A stretch of 64,000 nt of DNA from Chitinophaga eiseniae (GCF_900167135.1 NZ_FUWZ01000003.1:930001-994000); one strand, 5' to 3'. Positions 8,491 to 16,404 are shown, counted from the stretch's first letter. Numbers and translations are program-made. Notes: generated from the sequence alone by a model not told the origin.

Positions 8491-8830
8491 ATATTTGTTT
8501 TAAAACTCTCCGGGTTGGCAGCCTATATGGCAGAGCAACGCACCAAAGAAATTGGTATCCGTAAAGTACCGGGCGCTCCCGTTTCACAGTTATGGCTGCT
8601 TCTTTCAAAGAATTTTGTGGTTGGGTGATGTTAAGTCGTATCATCGCTGCCCCGGTAACCACCTACCTCTTGCAGGGATGGCTGCAGCGATATGAGTACC
8701 GGGTGAATCTCAGCGCCGGTATATTATTCATCACAGCATGGATGGCCATGGTCATTACCATCGCACCGTTAGTTTTCAGTCGGTCAGGGCCGCCTTAGCA
8801 AACCCCGTGAGGAGCCGGAGAGCGGAATGA
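8491..8830 (+). pseudogene. Decayed 3' end of an FtsX/MacB-type ABC transporter permease
   Basis: Three frames together give the C-terminal 110 or so residues of a Bacteroidota FtsX-like permease (full proteins have about 800). Bases 8491-8628 encode the AAYMAEQRTKEIGIRKV block, ending at a stop. After a frameshift, 8625-8798 encode the last membrane helices (from MLSRIIAAPV). After another shift, 8780-8830 encode the usual tail (SVRAALANPV) and natural stop. The usual leucine of RKVLGA is a proline here. No N-terminal part is present nearby. It is a relic of a lost transporter gene. The rest of the 8385-8933 spacer shows no gene. Confidence 0.8.
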
Positions 8831-8933
8831 AGCCCCAGTGGCTTCATCCGGGCAGACAGATATTTGTTCTTCCTATAATTTCAAGCGGACAATTCCTTAT
8901 ATTTAGCCCTTTATTAAAACATTTTCATCCGCC

Positions 8934-9884
8934 ATGGACCAATATCTGATTGAACTGATCGACCGTATGAATGACAGGAGCGACTACCCCCTTCCGGCGG
9001 GTGTCAGCAGCAGCACGACGATCTCCTGGGCCGCGCTCAGAGAAGCCGAAAAGCTCGACAACATTACTTATATACCACAGCTGATTACTTTCATCAACGC
9101 AGAAAAAAATCTGGACCGGCGTAAGTGGGCCTATTTCATCCTTGGGCATATTGCAGAAAATACACCTAACCGGGAAGCGATGGAGTTTCTTATCTCCCGG
9201 ATAACAAAAGAGAAAGACAGATACCTGCTGTCCTCTATGCTCGACCAGATCGCTTATCTGGAAAAGCCGGCTGGCACAGACCTTACCGTTCTTATCCAGG
9301 CGGTAAAAAGCAACGCGTGGCAGATCAGGCAAAGCGCCATCAAAGCGCTCTCCCGCTCGGCTGAAAAAACAGCAGAAACAACACTGCTGGAAGTCATCAA
9401 CACCAGCAAAAGCGAATACGACCTGATATACGCCAACACGGCGCTGTCTACCTCCGGCTCTGCTGCCAGCCTGCCGGCGCTGATAAAACTACTCGACCAC
9501 AAAAAACAGGATGTCACCGGTACCGCGCTGAGCGCCATCCTCAAATTGAGCGACGCTTCTTACCTCGATCTTTTCCGTGCACAGCTGGAAAAGGGGAAAA
9601 ACAAATTTACCGCCCTGTATGGCGTCATAAAATATGGTGACGAGCAGGTAGTACCCGACCTGATCCGGCGCGTAAAACAATTGGTCGCCAAACAGCGGGC
9701 CATCGAAGCGATCAGCACCGGTGGTAAAACAGAAATCATCGTTGCCCTTGAATTCCTGGTACAGCATGTTTCCTCTAATCCGGAAATAAAAAAACTGTAT
9801 GAACTGCTGAGCGGCAAAAAGAACGGACTGCTCTGGGACAGCGAAAAGAAATGGTTACAGACGTTCCGGCATCATTTTAAATAA
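8934..9884 (+). CDS. HEAT-repeat protein
   Basis: A cytoplasmic protein of 316 residues built almost wholly of helical pairs of the HEAT/PBS-lyase type. At least six repeats are visible between residues 35 and 290, for example around residues 62-80 (RRKWAYFILGHIAE), 125-140 (WQIRQSAIKALSRS) and 185-200 (KQDVTGTALSAILKLS). Such solenoids act as protein-binding scaffolds. No catalytic motif is present. No partner gene adjoins it: a decayed permease lies upstream and a converging reductase gene ends 11 bases after its stop. The binding partner is unknown. Confidence 0.8.
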   Translation: MDQYLIELIDRMNDRSDYPLPAGVSSSTTISWAALREAEKLDNITYIPQLITFINAEKNLDRRKWAYFILGHIAENTPNREAMEFLISRITKEKDRYLLSSMLDQIAYLEKPAGTDLTVLIQAVKSNAWQIRQSAIKALSRSAEKTAETTLLEVINTSKSEYDLIYANTALSTSGSAASLPALIKLLDHKKQDVTGTALSAILKLSDASYLDLFRAQLEKGKNKFTALYGVIKYGDEQVVPDLIRRVKQLVAKQRAIEAISTGGKTEIIVALEFLVQHVSSNPEIKKLYELLSGKKNGLLWDSEKKWLQTFRHHFK

Positions 9885-9894
9885 CTGTTTCCGC

Positions 9895-10539
9895 TTACGC
9901 GGGATGATAGGTATGTGCCACCACTCCTCCGGGGAACGTCTTTACACTGACCAGCTTCAGGTCAAGCGGCTTGGAAAGCCCGTTGAATATCGGCAGCCCG
10001 GTCCCTAAAGCAGCCGGATGGGTGACTAAATGGTATTCGTCGATAAGCCCGGTCTCTATCAGGCTCCGCATAAACCCGGCGCCGCCATGTGCCAGGATGG
10101 GCTTTCCCTCCTCTGCTTTGAGCGCGCTGATCTCTTCGGCAAGATCGCCGTTAAAGACCCGCGCCCCGGCCCAGGTAGCCGCGGCAGGTGACAGCTCCGT
10201 ACCAATAGGCAGCCCCTGTTCTGCCTGATATTTTCGGGTACTCTCCACCGCTGCAGTCGTAAGCGTTGGGTCAAAACCGGCGAACCCTTTCCGGGTAAAG
10301 AGCGCCTTCGGTATCTCGTTCATCGGCGCAGCCAAAGGCATGGGCGAAGTGGGCCAGTAAGAAGCCATATCATGAAAAGTTCTGCTGCCCATAATATGCA
10401 ACCCGGCTGACCAGCAGAGATCAACGAGCCACGCCCTTGATGCTTCATCAGAAGATTTAAAGATCCAGTCTACTTTTCCATCAGCAGTACCTACAAACCC
10501 GTCTATCGAAAGTGACATCTTCATCATTAATTTTCGCAT
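9895..10539 (-). CDS. Dihydrofolate reductase family protein (RibD C-terminal-like)
   Basis: An NADPH-dependent reductase of the RibD C-terminal/DHFR-like superfamily, found in many bacteria as a stand-alone protein of about 200 residues; physiological substrates are mostly unknown. Typical blocks are the start MRKLMMKMSLSIDGFVG, the MGSRTFHDMASYW motif, the EEISALKAEEGKPILAHGGA cofactor loop and the LPIFNGLSKPLDLKLV end. The frame is open upstream to 10662, but the ATG at 10539 aligns with family starts. A perfect -7 box TACATTTG (minus strand, 10560-10567) lies 21 bases before it, so the shorter protein of 214 residues is preferred. Confidence 0.88.
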   Translation of the reverse strand: MRKLMMKMSLSIDGFVGTADGKVDWIFKSSDEASRAWLVDLCWSAGLHIMGSRTFHDMASYWPTSPMPLAAPMNEIPKALFTRKGFAGFDPTLTTAAVESTRKYQAEQGLPIGTELSPAAATWAGARVFNGDLAEEISALKAEEGKPILAHGGAGFMRSLIETGLIDEYHLVTHPAALGTGLPIFNGLSKPLDLKLVSVKTFPGGVVAHTYHPA

Positions 10540-10559
10540 GATCAAAAGATTTTGTTTCC

Positions 10560-10567
10560 CAAATGTA
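10560..10567 (-). promoter_or_regulatory. -7 box that fixes the start of the DHFR-like gene
   Basis: On the minus strand the bases read TACATTTG, a perfect TAnnTTTG box. It lies inside the longest possible frame, so the upstream ATG at 10662 would be before the promoter. No good TTTG is visible at the -33 spacing. Confidence 0.5.
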
Positions 10568-10797
10568 AGTCGCTCTCCCTGAACAGACGTGGGGGTAAAG
10601 CGACAATACAAGGGGCTATTCCGCCATCCTTTGATCTGATGCTCACGGATGTACTCCTTCATTAAAACATCCGTTTATAAAAATCGTAAGATTCGGGTTG
10701 ACTGGCATTACCCGCTGCTTCACTTTTACCGGCTAAAAGAAATCATATAATACGCTGTTGGAAGAGATATCAATAGATTGCCCCGGCTGGTGGGGGA

Positions 10798-11742
10798 TTA
10801 TTCCCTCACCGCCGTTTTATCCTGTAAGATCATGCGGGCAATTTCGTCTTTTCGTTTGAAGCTGACGCCTTTATGGTCCTGCATATACCGGACGATATCA
10901 TGGGCTGCTTTTACCATCTGCGGTGTACCGCCTATACGGTCATGAAAACTGACAGACATCTGCCGACGGCGTTGCGCGCTCTCTGCATACAGCTGGTCAA
11001 ATTCCATCTTCACCTGTTCCACAAACTGGCCGGCGGAGAAATTTTTTCCTTCTATCAGCAGGATATCATTGCAACGCAGGGTGTAGGGCACTACGGCGAA
11101 GTCGCGTTGGTTCACCTGTATTACAAAGGGTTCGTCTCTGCTGAGGTCATCGATATGATAAATAAAACCCAGCTCCTGCAATATCTTCAGGGTGTTCTCT
11201 CCTCTCCGTAACCAGTTGGCGTTATAACCGACCGGCATCACGCCTGTCACCTGCTTCACGGCGTCTGCACCATCTTTGATGAACTTCTTTTCCGCTTCGT
11301 AGGAAAGGTTATACTGCGAGCTCCAGTTCATGCCATGAGCGGCTGCTTCATGGCCACGGCGCACAATCTCCTTCGCCAGCTCCGGATGATTTAATACCGC
11401 GGTGCCTACCATATGGGAAGTTACTTTGATACCCAGCCGGTCCCAGTTGTCCAGCATCCTGGGGATACCTTCCTTGTAACCGTACTGGTACCAGGTGGCT
11501 GCCGGCAGGTCGCGATAGCCTTGCTGCATGTTTTGCGGGAAAGGGCTTTCTGCGTTATCCGGCTGGCCGCCGGCTTCAAACTGCATGGATAGGGACACCA
11601 CCAGCCGGGAGCCATCTGCCCAGCGGGCAGTATTGTCTCTGGTAGACGTTTGCCGGCTGTCTGCAAAGAGACGGGTAAAAGGTAAAATGCTGAGTGCGCC
11701 AGCGGCGCCTGTCTGTTTGATAAATGTTCTACGGGTGCTCAT
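10798..11742 (-). CDS. Exported polysaccharide deacetylase family protein
   Basis: A carbohydrate esterase family 4-type (NodB-like) protein of 314 residues. The N-terminus carries a twin-arginine-like signal (STRRTFIKQTG, then a hydrophobic stretch ending near residue 28), so it is exported in folded form. The NodB-like domain covers about residues 75-295: TSHMVGTAVLNHPELA and EAAAHGMNW carry the H-x-x-x-H-type region in altered form, and SVSFHDRIGG the later His. It is closest to the deacetylase-like proteins annotated as allantoinase PuuE-like or chitooligosaccharide deacetylases. Substrate may be a glycan or a cyclic amide. The gene is monocistronic. Confidence 0.82.
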   Translation of the reverse strand: MSTRRTFIKQTGAAGALSILPFTRLFADSRQTSTRDNTARWADGSRLVVSLSMQFEAGGQPDNAESPFPQNMQQGYRDLPAATWYQYGYKEGIPRMLDNWDRLGIKVTSHMVGTAVLNHPELAKEIVRRGHEAAAHGMNWSSQYNLSYEAEKKFIKDGADAVKQVTGVMPVGYNANWLRRGENTLKILQELGFIYHIDDLSRDEPFVIQVNQRDFAVVPYTLRCNDILLIEGKNFSAGQFVEQVKMEFDQLYAESAQRRRQMSVSFHDRIGGTPQMVKAAHDIVRYMQDHKGVSFKRKDEIARMILQDKTAVRE

Positions 11743-11786
11743 ACATTCGGGCTGTTTATAACCACAAATGTCGTCTGCTGATCGTC

Positions 11787-11794
11787 TATATTTG
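11787..11794 (+). promoter_or_regulatory. -7 box of the small gene at 11937
   Basis: TATATTTG is a perfect -7 box on the plus strand. It points away from the deacetylase gene and towards the small frame at 11937. A near-match for the opposite direction (GACATTTG, minus strand, 11765-11772) would serve the deacetylase. The 11743-11936 stretch holds nothing else recognisable. Confidence 0.4.
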
Positions 11795-11936
11795 TTGTAC
11801 TTCTGACTGAAAAATCAGTAAAAGTAAAAGATAGTCCATAATACCACCTGATAAAGTCTCTTTTGCCCTACCTGCGGGAAATGATGATCCGATACCTTTA
11901 TCCTAAAAACCATTTCTTGTTACTTAAACCAACAAT

Positions 11937-12155
11937 ATGGAGATGCAACATTTCACGAGAACCTTACTGGTTTACCCATGTGTGCCTGGTACCAGCATAC
12001 GAATGTTTCCAGGTTTGCAACGAAGCATGGACCCTCTTTATACGCAAGAGCCGTTACCCGCTGATCACCATGGGCAAAGGGTATCTACGCCGAAAGATGA
12101 GACCGAAGAAAGTTTCGCTGCGGAGCTGATCGACAGGTGGCAGCTGGATAGGTAA
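11937..12155 (+). CDS. Hypothetical short protein
   Basis: A 72-residue frame, starting MEMQHFTRTL and ending DRWQLDR, with an acidic stretch (DETEESFAAE) near the end. No family was recognised. An overlapping frame at 11863-12129 encodes an unrelated 88 residues and looks less natural because of its many aromatic and Cys residues. In favour of a real gene are a perfect -7 box at 11787 and a strong hairpin terminator starting 8 bases after its stop. Against it are the short length and lack of relatives. It might instead be a leader or the tail of a decayed gene. Confidence 0.35.
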   Translation: MEMQHFTRTLLVYPCVPGTSIRMFPGLQRSMDPLYTQEPLPADHHGQRVSTPKDETEESFAAELIDRWQLDR

Positions 12156-12162
12156 AAATCAA

Positions 12163-12196
12163 AAAAGCGCAGCAATACGGGCCTTGCTGCGCTTTT
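12163..12196. terminator. Bidirectional terminator
   Basis: AAAAGCGCAGCAA at 12163-12175 pairs perfectly with TTGCTGCGCTTTT at 12184-12196 (13-bp stem, 8-base loop). It overlaps the stop codon of the minus-strand AhpD-like gene and lies just after the short plus-strand frame. Confidence 0.85.
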
Positions 12197-12656
12197 ATGA
12201 TGAATATTTTTCAACGACCGCAGGTACCTGCATCCGCGCACTCACGCCTATCCTGGTTAAGCCGTTGATGGAGATGATCGCCGTGATCAGGTACGCAATA
12301 TAAGTCTCATCAAAATGCTGCAAGGCCAGCTGATATGTTTCTTCACTCAGTCCATGCTGATGGATGAGGGTAATTTCTTCCGTCATTGCCAGTATCACTT
12401 TTTCTTCCTCGCTGAAGAGGCCGGCTTCACGCCATCCGTTCAGCACAAACAGACGCTGCAGGGATTCGCCGTGCTGCAACGCAGTACGGTTATGCATATC
12501 CATACAATAAGCGCAACCGTTGATTTGTGCAGTCCGTATATCGATCAGGTCTTTATGAGATTTTTTCAGGGGACTGGCAGACAGAAAAGCATCCATGCCC
12601 AGGATGGCTTTATATCCTTCAGGGATCAGCTTTTTCATGTTGAGACGTTGACTCAT
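12195..12656 (-). CDS. Carboxymuconolactone decarboxylase family protein (AhpD-like)
   Basis: An alkylhydroperoxidase AhpD-core protein of about 153 residues. The redox site is Cys48-x2-Cys51-x3-His55 (CAYCMDMH), as in AhpD and related peroxidases that use a Cys pair relayed by a His. The domain covers about residues 35-110. The frame extends to 12707, but the ATG at 12656 aligns with family starts and lies 24 bases after a perfect -7 box (TAATTTTG on the minus strand, 12681-12688). A Crp-like regulator gene lies 64 bases upstream on the same strand and may control it. Expected role: peroxide or organic hydroperoxide defence; the substrate is unproven. Confidence 0.9.
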   Translation of the reverse strand: MSQRLNMKKLIPEGYKAILGMDAFLSASPLKKSHKDLIDIRTAQINGCAYCMDMHNRTALQHGESLQRLFVLNGWREAGLFSEEEKVILAMTEEITLIHQHGLSEETYQLALQHFDETYIAYLITAIISINGLTRIGVSARMQVPAVVEKYSS

Positions 12657-12680
12657 GGCTGTTAGTTTTTTATTACGCCA

Positions 12681-12708
12681 CAAAATTACAACGCCCGCTT
12701 CCGGCAAA
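12681..12708 (-). promoter_or_regulatory. Promoter of the AhpD-like gene
   Basis: On the minus strand, TTTG (12705-12708) is followed after 16 bases by TAATTTTG (12681-12688). Transcription would start near 12674. This gives the AhpD-like gene its own promoter even though the crp-like gene lies just upstream in the same direction. Confidence 0.5.
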
Positions 12709-12720
12709 ACTTAAACGGGT

Positions 12721-13296
12721 TTAAGAAATACGCCTGGCCCTCAGCTCGCTGAGGTATTCAGGTGTCAGGCCCAGGTACGACGCCAGCAGGTGTTGAGGCA
12801 CCCGTTGCACGAACTCCGGAAAACTGCGGCTGAAATGGAGGTAGAGCTCTTCCTTGGAATAATCCCCCTGGTAACGGGTCCGGTACTGTGCCGCAGCATG
12901 TGCCTTTTGATGTACCAGCCGGAAATATCGTTCCATCTTCGGATAACGCGCCAGCATCGTTTCACGGTCCGACACGCTGATGGCCAGCACTTCCGATTTC
13001 TCCACCGCCTGAATATAGAATTCGGAAGGTATTTGCAGCTGCAACGAAGTATAGTCGGCGATCCACCAGTTTTCTATGGCAAACTGGATCGTCTTTTCTA
13101 CACCTTTGTTGTTGACAAAAAACAACCGCAGGCATCCCTTCACCACGAAGTAATCGTACTTGCAAACTTTCCCTTCTTCCAGCAGATTTGTTTTTTTTGC
13201 AGGGGTAAGGGTTTCAAAAAAAGGGAGGATGGCCGTCAGTTCTTCTTCACTGACATCCACCAGCTTCCGGACGTGTTGTTTAAATACAGCAGACAT
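12721..13296 (-). CDS. Crp/Fnr-family transcriptional regulator
   Basis: A 191-residue regulator with a cNMP-binding-like beta-roll (about 20-115; VCKYDYFVVKGCLRLFF and the WWIADY segment are typical of Bacteroidota members). A coiled dimer helix follows, then a C-terminal helix-turn-helix (VPQHLLASYLGLTPEYLSELRARR, shown here by its first residues VPQHLLASYLGLT at about 163-175). The ATG is flanked directly upstream by a perfect 7-bp palindrome that overlaps a TATTTTTG -7 box, suggesting autoregulation. The adjacent downstream AhpD-like gene is a plausible target. The effector is unknown. Confidence 0.88.
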   Translation of the reverse strand: MSAVFKQHVRKLVDVSEEELTAILPFFETLTPAKKTNLLEEGKVCKYDYFVVKGCLRLFFVNNKGVEKTIQFAIENWWIADYTSLQLQIPSEFYIQAVEKSEVLAISVSDRETMLARYPKMERYFRLVHQKAHAAAQYRTRYQGDYSKEELYLHFSRSFPEFVQRVPQHLLASYLGLTPEYLSELRARRIS

Positions 13297-13313
13297 GGTA
13301 TTTCAAAAATACC
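13297..13313 (-). promoter_or_regulatory. Palindromic operator overlapping the promoter of the Crp-like gene
   Basis: GGTATTT and AAATACC form a perfect inverted repeat around CAA, touching the start codon (13294-13296). The minus-strand -7 box TATTTTTG (13304-13311) lies within it. A dimeric regulator bound here would block transcription, and the transcript would be almost leaderless. Confidence 0.5.
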
Positions 13314-13334
13314 ACAAAATCGGCAAAAGGCTTA

Positions 13335-14087
13335 TCAAAACGCACCATAACGCATCCCTCCGTCCACCGTCACCGTAGTACCGGTTATGTACTTCGCTCT
13401 TTGCGACGCCAGGAAAGTGACCACATTGGCAATATCCTCCGTTTCACCGAAGTCGCCCAGCGGAATTTCTTTCGATGCAAACTGCTGCCGCGCTTCCCCC
13501 TGGAAAAACGGACGGATATTCTCCGTATCAATCAGGCCTGGTTGCAGGTTCACCACCCGGATGCCATATTTCCCCAATTCACCGGCCAATTGCTTGGCCC
13601 ATACCACTACCGCAGCTTTAGCCACAGAGGAGGCATTGATAGTGCGCAGTTCAAAAGTGCTGGTTACGTTGATGACAACGCCCTGGCGGCGTTCGATCAT
13701 CGCTGGGAGGAACTGCTGCGTCAACTGCCGCAGACGGTCAAAATGCAACACAAAAGAAGCATCCCAGTCGGCATCTGCCCCGATAACATCCAGCGGCACG
13801 CTTCTTCCGGCGTTGTTCACCAGGATGTCCACCGGCCCTAGTCCGGCCAACGCGGCAGCAGCGATTTTTTCAGCGGCATCCGCAGCCATAAAATCCTGTG
13901 ACAGGACCACCGGCTCCACACCACCAGCTGCCACTACCTCCTCGCGGAGGCTGTTCAACAAGTGGTCATTTCTTCCGATAGCCAGCACTTTTACCCCTTC
14001 TGCCGCCAATTCCTTGGTGATGGCCCGGCCCATGCCCTGACTGGCGCCTGTTACCACCGCTGTTTTTCCTTTTAAATTGAGATCCAT
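13335..14087 (-). CDS. SDR-family NAD(P)-dependent oxidoreductase
   Basis: A classical short-chain dehydrogenase/reductase of 250 residues. The cofactor motif is TGASQGMGRAI (about 13-23), NNAG stands at about 90, and the end YITGTTVTVDGGMRYG is typical. In place of the usual YxxxK, the segment reads STFELRTINASSVAKAAVV, so the catalytic Tyr appears replaced by Ser (S-x-x-K register: SSVAK). This occurs in some atypical SDRs and may lower or change activity. It is divergent from an HxlR regulator that probably controls it, as is common for quinone- or aldehyde-responsive oxidoreductases. Confidence 0.88.
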   Translation of the reverse strand: MDLNLKGKTAVVTGASQGMGRAITKELAAEGVKVLAIGRNDHLLNSLREEVVAAGGVEPVVLSQDFMAADAAEKIAAAALAGLGPVDILVNNAGRSVPLDVIGADADWDASFVLHFDRLRQLTQQFLPAMIERRQGVVINVTSTFELRTINASSVAKAAVVVWAKQLAGELGKYGIRVVNLQPGLIDTENIRPFFQGEARQQFASKEIPLGDFGETEDIANVVTFLASQRAKYITGTTVTVDGGMRYGAF

Positions 14088-14162
14088 AACCGTTGCTTTA
14101 AATTTCTTTGTAAAAGTAGCAGGTAACGGTTAATTTTAGGGCGTATACAGTTAATTGTGTGG

Positions 14163-14178
14163 TACATACAAACATGTA
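14163..14178. promoter_or_regulatory. Candidate operator in the SDR-HxlR intergenic region
   Basis: TACAT at 14163-14167 and ATGTA at 14174-14178 form a short inverted repeat with a 6-base spacer, five bases before the ATG of the HxlR gene. It lies in the 95-bp region between divergent genes. HxlR dimers often bind such short palindromes, but arms of 5 bp can arise by chance. Confidence 0.25.
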
Positions 14179-14182
14179 AGTA

Positions 14183-14554
14183 ATGGCAGCCAGAAAGCAA
14201 AACTCCACCTATAGCCGCAATGAAAAATGCATCATCGACTGCGACCTTACCTTCGCCGTTTATATGCTGGGGGGCAGATGGAAACTCCTGATACTCGATA
14301 AGCTCGCGAAACGCAAAATGCGCTTCAGCGAGCTCAAAAAAGAATTTTCGTATATCACTGAACGTATGCTGACGTTGCAACTCCGGACCATGGAACAGGA
14401 CGGACTGGTAAAACGGACCGTTTACGCGGAGGTACCGCCCCGGGTAGAATATGAGCTGACGGACACAGCACGTGAACTGGCGCCTATATTAAGTCAGCTT
14501 AGTGACTGGGGTGGCAAACAACGGAAAATAGCACAGCAGGGAACGGCCGTTTAG
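14183..14554 (+). CDS. HxlR-family winged-helix regulator
   Basis: A 123-residue MarR-like regulator of the HxlR family. The domain covers about residues 20-110, with the signature CIIDCDLTFAVYMLGGRWK at the first helix (Cys13/Cys17 region, a possible redox-sensing cysteine), the recognition-helix area MRFSELKKEFSYITERML, and a wing at VPPRVEYELTDTA. It is divergent from the SDR gene, the usual arrangement for HxlR-type control of an oxidoreductase. It converges with the gene ending at 14551, overlapping it by 4 bases. Confidence 0.9.
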   Translation: MAARKQNSTYSRNEKCIIDCDLTFAVYMLGGRWKLLILDKLAKRKMRFSELKKEFSYITERMLTLQLRTMEQDGLVKRTVYAEVPPRVEYELTDTARELAPILSQLSDWGGKQRKIAQQGTAV

Positions 14555-15051
14555 CTCTCCATGACGATTTCAATGATCTCGCGCGCTGCATCCCGTTTTA
14601 CAACCAGCAACTGATCGCCTGACCATCCATCGATATCTGTCGTATAATCGAAAATAGCATAGCTGGTAGTCCCATATTTACCATCCGGGTAAAAACCCAC
14701 TCGTCTTAATTTCAATTTAGATAGCAGGATAGCCGCTTTTTCCTGGTCACTGTTGGCACCTTCCACTAAGCTCGCCATGCGTTCTTCCTGTAATTCCTCG
14801 ATATAAAAACGGAAATATTCCCGTGTCTCCCCTTCTCCAATTTCAAAATCCTGCTGAAGAGCTGCCCTGTTTTGCATATCCAGTTGTTCGATGCTGTTCA
14901 ACCATTCTCCCAGCACCTCCGCATTATCCACCTCGATACGGGCGTACTCAAAATTTAAGTCAAGGTTAATACCAGCAGCGGTCGTAACGCTATAATATTC
15001 TTCCAGCTGTTCGCGATTGATTTCACCAAAATGGGGTAATGAATGTTGCAT
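14551..15051 (-). CDS. DUF2004-like protein of unknown function
   Basis: A soluble protein of 166 residues from the ATG at 15051 (an upstream ATG at 15084 lies inside the neighbouring gene). The C-terminal half, with a Y-DG-YGTTSYAIFDYT region and the ending DQLLVVKRDAAREIIEIVMES, resembles the DUF2004 fold, small proteins common in polymorphic-toxin and immunity-like settings but without known activity. The assignment is tentative. Its start is 2 bases from the stop of the upstream fibre-like gene, so the two are probably translated together. No export signal is visible. Confidence 0.65.
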   Translation of the reverse strand: MQHSLPHFGEINREQLEEYYSVTTAAGINLDLNFEYARIEVDNAEVLGEWLNSIEQLDMQNRAALQQDFEIGEGETREYFRFYIEELQEERMASLVEGANSDQEKAAILLSKLKLRRVGFYPDGKYGTTSYAIFDYTTDIDGWSGDQLLVVKRDAAREIIEIVMES

Positions 15052-15052
15052 A

Positions 15053-15838
15053 TTATTTCTTTTCAAGTTCTTTAATACGTGCATCCTGCTGCTGCAGTTG
15101 TTGCTGAAGCTGTGCTATCTGTTTGTTTTGAGCTATCAGATACAACGTCAGTTCTTCAATTTTTTTCATTTGCTGTTCCTGCATGGTGCCCAGATCGAGC
15201 CCGTCTTTCACAATTTCGGCCTCCGATGGAATATCCGGCAGGTGTTTTTTCTGTTGAATGTGTTTTTCAACAGCCTCCAATGATGGTAACACATAACCGG
15301 CATCAAATACATAATCTGCCCAACCTGTCGTGGTGACCTTCACCCTCATCGCTGTGATTGTCCCGGCTACCGATAACATTGACTGAGGATTTTTGGTCCC
15401 GATACCTACGTAACCATTAGCCGCTATGCGCATCCTTTCCAGAGAGGATGTGCCCAATACAATATTCTGGAACATATCAGGTACTACCGAATACCCCGAC
15501 AGATCAATGAAAGTTTTGGTATTTACATGCGTACCGCCTCCGGCGCTTAATCTGAGCAGTCCGTCATCCATCTGCGAATGGTCCTTACTACGTCCACGGA
15601 TTTCCCTTCCACCGGTTCCGGCTGTAACCGCAGGACGAGCTTCCGCGTTGTTCAGCCCTCCATTGATGGTCATTCCTCCATCCACTAACTGCAATTTGGT
15701 GACCCCATCATCCACCGTTCCAAGAACGATGCGTTGCGTGGTGGTTTTTCCTCTTGTTGTAACGGTCTCTAAAGTTTCCTGTGCATGTACAGTATAAGAA
15801 GTAATACTCAGTACAAAGGCAAACAAACATACTTTCAT
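15053..15838 (-). CDS. Secreted tail-fibre-like protein with C-terminal coiled coil
   Basis: A protein of 261 residues with a signal peptide (cleaved near VHAQ, residue 20). The middle (about 30-170) has beta-rich repeats ending in ANGYVGIGTKNPQSMLSVAG, the form seen in Bacteroidota proteins related to phage tail-fibre tips. Residues about 185-215 (ADYVFDAGYVLPSLEAVE...HLPDIPS) match the conserved block that follows in these proteins, where other members carry an intramolecular chaperone. It closes with a Gln-rich coiled coil (about 225-261). Probably a trimeric surface fibre. It is likely in one unit with the DUF2004-like gene downstream. Confidence 0.75.
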   Translation of the reverse strand: MKVCLFAFVLSITSYTVHAQETLETVTTRGKTTTQRIVLGTVDDGVTKLQLVDGGMTINGGLNNAEARPAVTAGTGGREIRGRSKDHSQMDDGLLRLSAGGGTHVNTKTFIDLSGYSVVPDMFQNIVLGTSSLERMRIAANGYVGIGTKNPQSMLSVAGTITAMRVKVTTTGWADYVFDAGYVLPSLEAVEKHIQQKKHLPDIPSEAEIVKDGLDLGTMQEQQMKKIEELTLYLIAQNKQIAQLQQQLQQQDARIKELEKK

Positions 15839-15899
15839 AGGTCATTTTTTGTGGTACTAAACTAATGATTTCCGCCGGAAAAATAATTTCTACCCTACA

Positions 15900-16325
15900 T
15901 TATTTTGACGCCGCTACACGGATATACACTATCAAATTTCGTATATCCGACACCGTCATACTGTCCCTGAAATGATGATCGTAAGGATGCTCCCAATACC
16001 GGTGCAAAGCAATAGCATAAGCATCACCGGCCTCCCGGAGAGATTTGCTATCCTGTATATACCGGATAAAATATCGGGAAGAAGGTGACGGCATCCGGTC
16101 AAACAGCCGTACAAACATATAATTGTCCGTGACTTTTTTCTCCGGAGGAAGATGACATGCCGCACAATGCCGGAGAAACAAAGCTTCACCCCGCAGAAAG
16201 CCGGCGGCCAGTTTAATTTCGGTACTATCCCGTTCTACCGGCACCGGCGCCGGCGCCGTGGGATGGCAGGAGCTACCGGTCATCAGCCCGGTCATGATCA
16301 GCAGCAGAAAAAGGCAGGGACGCAT
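15900..16325 (-). CDS. c-type cytochrome lipoprotein
   Basis: A 141-residue haem protein. It has a lipoprotein signal with the acylated Cys20 (TGSSC), a Pro-rich linker, and one haem-binding motif Cys54-x2-Cys57-His58 (CAACH). A likely axial Met lies in FDRMPSPSS. The C-terminal helix SDIRNLIVYIRVA is typical of class I cytochromes c. It should carry electrons at the outer face of a membrane. The minus-strand box TACCTTTG (16343-16350) stands 18 bases before its start. It is divergent from the beta-lactamase-like gene and has no oxidase gene beside it, so its partner is unclear. Confidence 0.85.
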   Translation of the reverse strand: MRPCLFLLLIMTGLMTGSSCHPTAPAPVPVERDSTEIKLAAGFLRGEALFLRHCAACHLPPEKKVTDNYMFVRLFDRMPSPSSRYFIRYIQDSKSLREAGDAYAIALHRYWEHPYDHHFRDSMTVSDIRNLIVYIRVAASK

Positions 16326-16342
16326 ACAGTAACAGATGTTAC

Positions 16343-16350
16343 CAAAGGTA
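16343..16350 (-). promoter_or_regulatory. -7 box of the cytochrome lipoprotein gene
   Basis: On the minus strand the bases read TACCTTTG, a perfect TAnnTTTG. Transcription would begin about 11 bases before the ATG at 16325. A near-match for the opposite direction, TATCTTTTG at 16374-16382, may serve the serine hydrolase gene at 16405. Confidence 0.5.
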
Positions 16351-16404
16351 CTTTTATTCCTCCGCTTTTCTTGCTATCTTTTGCCGTATCATTACAATAC
16401 TCCT

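Noticed and set aside
9895..10662. The longer 255-residue start of the DHFR-like gene
   Set aside because: The extra 41 residues do not match the family and lie upstream of a perfect -7 box at 10560-10567.
11863..12129. An 88-residue plus-strand frame overlapping the small gene at 11937
   Set aside because: Unusual aromatic- and Cys-rich composition and no relatives; the 11937 frame fits the terminator better, though it too is weak.
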